Positions 5,286 to 9,105 of a stretch of DNA of 9,105 nt are shown here, in pieces. Each line of letters starts with the position of its first letter. The first letter of the stretch is position 1. This DNA is from JANPEF01 sp031413115 (GTDB lineage: Bacteria; Eisenbacteria; RBG-16-71-46; DASYSL01), in assembly GCA_031413115.1 (NCBI GenBank), contig JANOEH010000192.1, positions 1-9,105 on the forward strand, in the 5' to 3' direction. The translations under genes and the position numbers were made by a program. The notes beneath the pieces were generated by a model, which saw nothing but the letters and a program-made list of their open reading frames with translations, was not told where the DNA came from and did not search any database.

Positions 5286-6635
5286 ATGGAAGCACGCGCT
5301 GCAGCGACGGCCCCGCCGACCCTCGGACCGTCCGCGCGCCATCCCCTGTTCCTCCCGTTCTATGGGCTCGTCGTGGCCGGCGCGCTCGCCTGGCTGATCG
5401 GGCATCCGCCGGCGCCCGACCTGCTCCCGTGGACGGGCCTCGCCGTCACGCTCTGCCTCATGATCCTCGCCGACCTGGCCCCGGTGCGCATGCCCGGCGG
5501 TGGTTTCGCCACACCCGGCGCCAGCCTCGACTTCGCGGCGCTCCTCATCTTCGGCGGGCCCTGGACGGCCGCGCTCAACGTGGGTTCGACGCTCGTCGCC
5601 CAGCTCCTGGTGCGCAAGAAGCCGTTGCTGCGCACGGTGTTCAACGCCGCGCTGTACGTTCTCATGATCGCCGCGGCCGATGCCGTGCTGCACGCCCTGG
5701 GTGGTTCGTCCGGCCGGCTCGACCTGCCCGGCGACGCGTTGGCGATTGGCCTCGCCGGTCTGACCTATTTCCTCGTCAACGGCATCGGGCTCTCGACCGT
5801 GCTGGCGCTCACCGGCGCGGGATCGCTGTCGCGCGTGTTCCAGGTGAACTACGTGGTGACCGCAGTGCAGCACCTGGGGATGATCGCGCTCGGTGTCGTG
5901 GCCGCGTTCGCGTTCTTCCGCGGCGGGCCCGCCGCGCACCTGATGTTCTGCCTGCCGCTGCTGATCGCAGCGCTGTCCTTCCGGCGTTACTTCGAGATGA
6001 AACAGGACCTGCTCGAGTTCGTGCGGGCGCTGTCCGAAGTGCTCGAGGAAGTCGATCCCTACACGCGGCAGCACTCCGTGCGCGTCGCCGAGTACTCGAA
6101 GATCATCGCCCGAGCGCTCGGCATGTCGGAGCGCTCCGTCCTCGACCTCGAGTACGGCGCCCTGCTGCACGACCTGGGAAAGGTGGGCCGCCAGTACCAG
6201 TACATCCTCACCAAACCGGGGCGCCTGTCGCTCGAGGAACAGGCGACCATGCGCGCCCACCCGGCGGAGGGCGCGGAGATCGTCGCCAAGGTGCGCGCCC
6301 TGCGGGGCGCCTCGGCGATCGTGCGCAACCATCACGAGCGCCCCGACGGCCTCGGCTATCCCGCGGGACTGCGGGGTGACGACATCCCCATCGGCTCGCG
6401 CATCGTCATGGTCGCCGACGCGTACGACGCGATGACCTCGGACCGACCGTATCGCCGGGCGATGGATCCGGCGCGCGCCGTCGGCGAGCTCGCCAAGCAC
6501 GCCGGGACCCAGTTCGATGCGGCGATCGTGAAGGTCCTCCAGCGGCTCGTCGCCGCGGGCACGTTCCCGGCGCTCGCCCCGCGCCTGTCGAACGACGACG
6601 CGCTCGACCTGCCGCCCGTGCGCCGGGGCGCCTGA
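5286..6635 (+). CDS. Membrane-bound HD-GYP domain protein, predicted c-di-GMP phosphodiesterase
   Basis: A 449-residue protein from ATG 5286; GTG 5274 and TTG 5265 are in-frame alternatives, and GAGGTG at 5271-5276 fits ATG 5286. The N-terminal half holds six or seven hydrophobic segments at about 21-38, 47-66, 83-108, 119-138, 150-177, 188-211 and 216-232. It is a membrane sensor region with no recognised ligand. Residues 235-257 look like a connecting helix. The HD-GYP domain follows with H263, H295-D296 (LLHDLGKVG), H325 (HPAEGAEI), H349-H350, the DGLGYP motif with GYP at 357-359, and VADAYDAMTSDRPYR (376-390). All core residues are present, so it should hydrolyse cyclic di-GMP to pGpG or GMP in the cytoplasm (family knowledge). 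It lies after the GKxGW peptide gene. Its stop overlaps the purM start by one base, implying translational coupling. Confidence 0.93.
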   Translation: MEARAAATAPPTLGPSARHPLFLPFYGLVVAGALAWLIGHPPAPDLLPWTGLAVTLCLMILADLAPVRMPGGGFATPGASLDFAALLIFGGPWTAALNVGSTLVAQLLVRKKPLLRTVFNAALYVLMIAAADAVLHALGGSSGRLDLPGDALAIGLAGLTYFLVNGIGLSTVLALTGAGSLSRVFQVNYVVTAVQHLGMIALGVVAAFAFFRGGPAAHLMFCLPLLIAALSFRRYFEMKQDLLEFVRALSEVLEEVDPYTRQHSVRVAEYSKIIARALGMSERSVLDLEYGALLHDLGKVGRQYQYILTKPGRLSLEEQATMRAHPAEGAEIVAKVRALRGASAIVRNHHERPDGLGYPAGLRGDDIPIGSRIVMVADAYDAMTSDRPYRRAMDPARAVGELAKHAGTQFDAAIVKVLQRLVAAGTFPALAPRLSNDDALDLPPVRRGA

Positions 6636-7654
6636 TGCGTTACCGCGACGCCGGCGTCGACATCGCGAAGGCCGAGGCCACGCTGTCGGGGCTCAAGGCC
6701 GTCATTCGCTCGACTTTCACGCCGCACGTCAAGGGCGACGTCGGCCACTTCGCCGGCCTTTGCGAACTGCCGGGCGCGGGGCCCGATGCGCCGCTGATCG
6801 CGGCCAGCACCGACGGCGTGGGCACGAAGATCCTGATCGCGCGTGACACGCGGCGCTGGGCCGGCACGGCGGGGGATGTCGTGCGCCACTGCGTCAACGA
6901 CATCCTCGTGCTGGGGGCGCGGCCGTTGTTCTTTCTCGACTACTTTGCGTGTGGTGTGCTCGAGCCGATCGTGCTCGAGGAGAGCGTCCGCGGCATCGCC
7001 GAGGCCTGCCGCGCCGACGGCGTCGCGCTGCTCGGCGGCGAGACCGCCGAGATGCCCGACCTGTTTCTTCCCGGCGACTACGACCTCGCCGGAACGATCG
7101 TCGGTTTCGTGGCGCGCGATCGTGTGCTCGATGGCACGGCGATCCGGCCCGGCGACGAGTTGTGGGCGCTGCCGTCGCTCGGCCTGCACACCAACGGCTA
7201 CTCGCTGGCCCGCCGCATCGTCGCCCACGCCGGCCTGGCCTGGGATGATCCGCTTCCGGGCGCCGACGGTACGCTCGCCGACCTGCTGCTCGCACCCCAC
7301 CGCTCGTATCTCTCGGCGCTCGGCCCCCTGCTCGATCGCCGCGCGCTGCACGGCCTCGCCCATGTCACCGGCGGGGGCCTGGCAGGGAACCTCGTGCGGG
7401 CGCTGCCCGAAGGCGTGCGCGCCCGGGTCGAGCGCGACAGTTGGACGTGGCCGCCGCTGTTCCGCGCGCTGCAGGCGCTCGGCGACGTGCCGGACGATGA
7501 GATGGAGCGGGTGATGAACCTTGGCGTCGGGATGGTGCTGGTCGTCGCGCCGGACGAGTTGGCCGCAGTGCGCGCCGAACTCGAGACGCGCGGCGAGCGG
7601 CCCTGGCGCCTCGGGTCGATCGAGGCCGGGTCCCGCGAGGTTGTCCTGGTCTAG
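6635..7654 (+). CDS. purM: Phosphoribosylformylglycinamidine cyclo-ligase (AIR synthetase)
   Basis: Fifth step of de novo purine synthesis: ATP-dependent ring closure of FGAM to aminoimidazole ribonucleotide, in the cytoplasm. The 339 residues match the family. Visible motifs are YRDAGVDI at the N-terminus, STDGVGTK (58-64), VNDILVLGARPLFFLDYFA (87-105), GGETAEMP (134-141), SLGLHTNGYSLAR (181-193), HVTGGGL and the C-terminal MNLGVGM. ATG 6635 shares its A with the TGA of the HD-GYP gene; no separate ribosome binding site is evident, so coupled translation is likely. No other pur gene is in the window. PurM usually pairs with PurN, so its partner must lie elsewhere in the genome. Confidence 0.97.
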   Translation: MRYRDAGVDIAKAEATLSGLKAVIRSTFTPHVKGDVGHFAGLCELPGAGPDAPLIAASTDGVGTKILIARDTRRWAGTAGDVVRHCVNDILVLGARPLFFLDYFACGVLEPIVLEESVRGIAEACRADGVALLGGETAEMPDLFLPGDYDLAGTIVGFVARDRVLDGTAIRPGDELWALPSLGLHTNGYSLARRIVAHAGLAWDDPLPGADGTLADLLLAPHRSYLSALGPLLDRRALHGLAHVTGGGLAGNLVRALPEGVRARVERDSWTWPPLFRALQALGDVPDDEMERVMNLGVGMVLVVAPDELAAVRAELETRGERPWRLGSIEAGSREVVLV

Positions 7655-7677
7655 GCTTTCCGGACATCGCCCCCGCG

Positions 7678-8625
<948 letters not shown>

Positions 8626-8651
8626 CGGGGCCGCATCCCGGGAGGAACGGC

Positions 8652-9105
8652 GTGGCGAAGAAGATGCTCAAGGCGGCGCTGGTCGGCGTCGGCGTGGCCG
8701 GACAGGTGAGCCACATCCCGGCCTGGAAGAAACTCGAGGGAGTCGAGCTGGTCGCCCTGTGCGACCGCGACCTCGAGAAGGCGCAGCGCGTGGCGCAGCG
8801 CGCCGGTGTGCCTACGGCGACGACCGATTTCGACGCCATCCTCGCCGATCCCGAGATCGACATCGTCGACATCTGCACGCCGAACTTCCTGCACGCGCCG
8901 CTGGCCATCGCCGCGCTCGAGAGCGGCAAGCACGTCCTGGTCGAGCGCCCGATCGCGCGCAACGCCGCCGAGGCCGAGAAGATGGTCAAGGCCGCGGACA
9001 AGGCCGAGTGCGTGCTCGCCTGCGCGCTGGCGCATCGCTTCCGCGAGGACACGCGCATCCTCAAGAAGTTCGTCGACCGCGGCGAGCTGGGTGATGTCTT
9101 CTACG
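8652..9105 (+). CDS. Gfo/Idh/MocA family oxidoreductase (3'-partial)
   Basis: N-terminal 151 residues of an NAD(P)-dependent dehydrogenase cut off by the window end. GTG 8652 is preceded by GGAGG (8641-8645) at 6 bases. The Rossmann fold begins with VGVGVAGQ (GxGxxG pattern). It continues with LVALCDRD, then the DIVDICTPNFLHAPLAIAAL segment, then GKHVLVERPIA. The family's EKP motif, whose Lys is catalytic in studied members, reads E98-R99-P100 here. The start of the second domain is recognisable in AHRFRED and the RGELGDVFY segment. The substrate (sugar, inositol or nucleotide-sugar related) cannot be told from this part. It lies 26 bases after the sigma-54 activator, in the same direction. 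Confidence 0.9.
   Translation, partial: MAKKMLKAALVGVGVAGQVSHIPAWKKLEGVELVALCDRDLEKAQRVAQRAGVPTATTDFDAILADPEIDIVDICTPNFLHAPLAIAALESGKHVLVERPIARNAAEAEKMVKAADKAECVLACALAHRFREDTRILKKFVDRGELGDVFY

Noticed and set aside
4827..6500. Long minus-strand open frame opposite the HD-GYP gene
   Set aside because: Low-complexity charged product with no motif; the opposite strand has a full HD-GYP signature and membrane segments.
7130..7150. TGGCAC element resembling a sigma-54 -24 box inside purM
   Set aside because: No TTGC at the required -12 spacing, and it lies in conserved coding sequence. Similar TGGCAC hits at about 1045 and 1231 fail the same way.

Overview
The window is GC-rich bacterial chromosome. 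It is densely packed, with every supported gene on the + strand, and I see no tRNA, rRNA, CRISPR array, transposase or phage gene. The lineage cannot be fixed from the sequence. A sigma-54 activator, an HD-GYP protein, a long-chain polyprenyl diphosphate synthase and frequent TTG/GTG starts suggest a high-GC, probably uncultivated Gram-negative-type bacterium (Eisenbacteria-, Krumholzibacteria- or Myxococcota-like). This is a low-confidence guess.

Left region (1-3972): a tightly spaced run of housekeeping genes. It holds a long-chain polyprenyl diphosphate synthase (5' end off the window), the ribosomal silencing factor RsfS, arginyl-tRNA synthetase ArgS overlapping rsfS, and a PfkB-family sugar/nucleoside kinase whose Shine-Dalgarno lies on the argS stop. 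Spacing and overlaps suggest one transcript. ArgS departs from the usual HIGH motif.

Middle region (3973-6635): the most unusual part. A sigma-70-like promoter starts a new unit. The unit holds a two-domain protein of unknown function (ACT-like N-terminal part, Ala/Pro/Val linker, duplicated beta-beta-alpha C-terminal part), then a 49-residue peptide with three GK(A/G)GW repeats lying between two RNA hairpins, then a membrane-bound HD-GYP c-di-GMP phosphodiesterase. A strong imperfect palindrome sits in the linker-coding DNA of the unknown gene. I propose these three genes as a candidate uncharacterised signalling or peptide cassette; the link is inferred from position only.

Right region (6635-9105): purM (purine biosynthesis) overlaps the HD-GYP stop by one base. 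It is followed by a sensor-less sigma-54 activator (AAA+ plus Fis-type HTH) and the start of a Gfo/Idh/MocA oxidoreductase, cut by the window edge, with ERP in place of the usual EKP.
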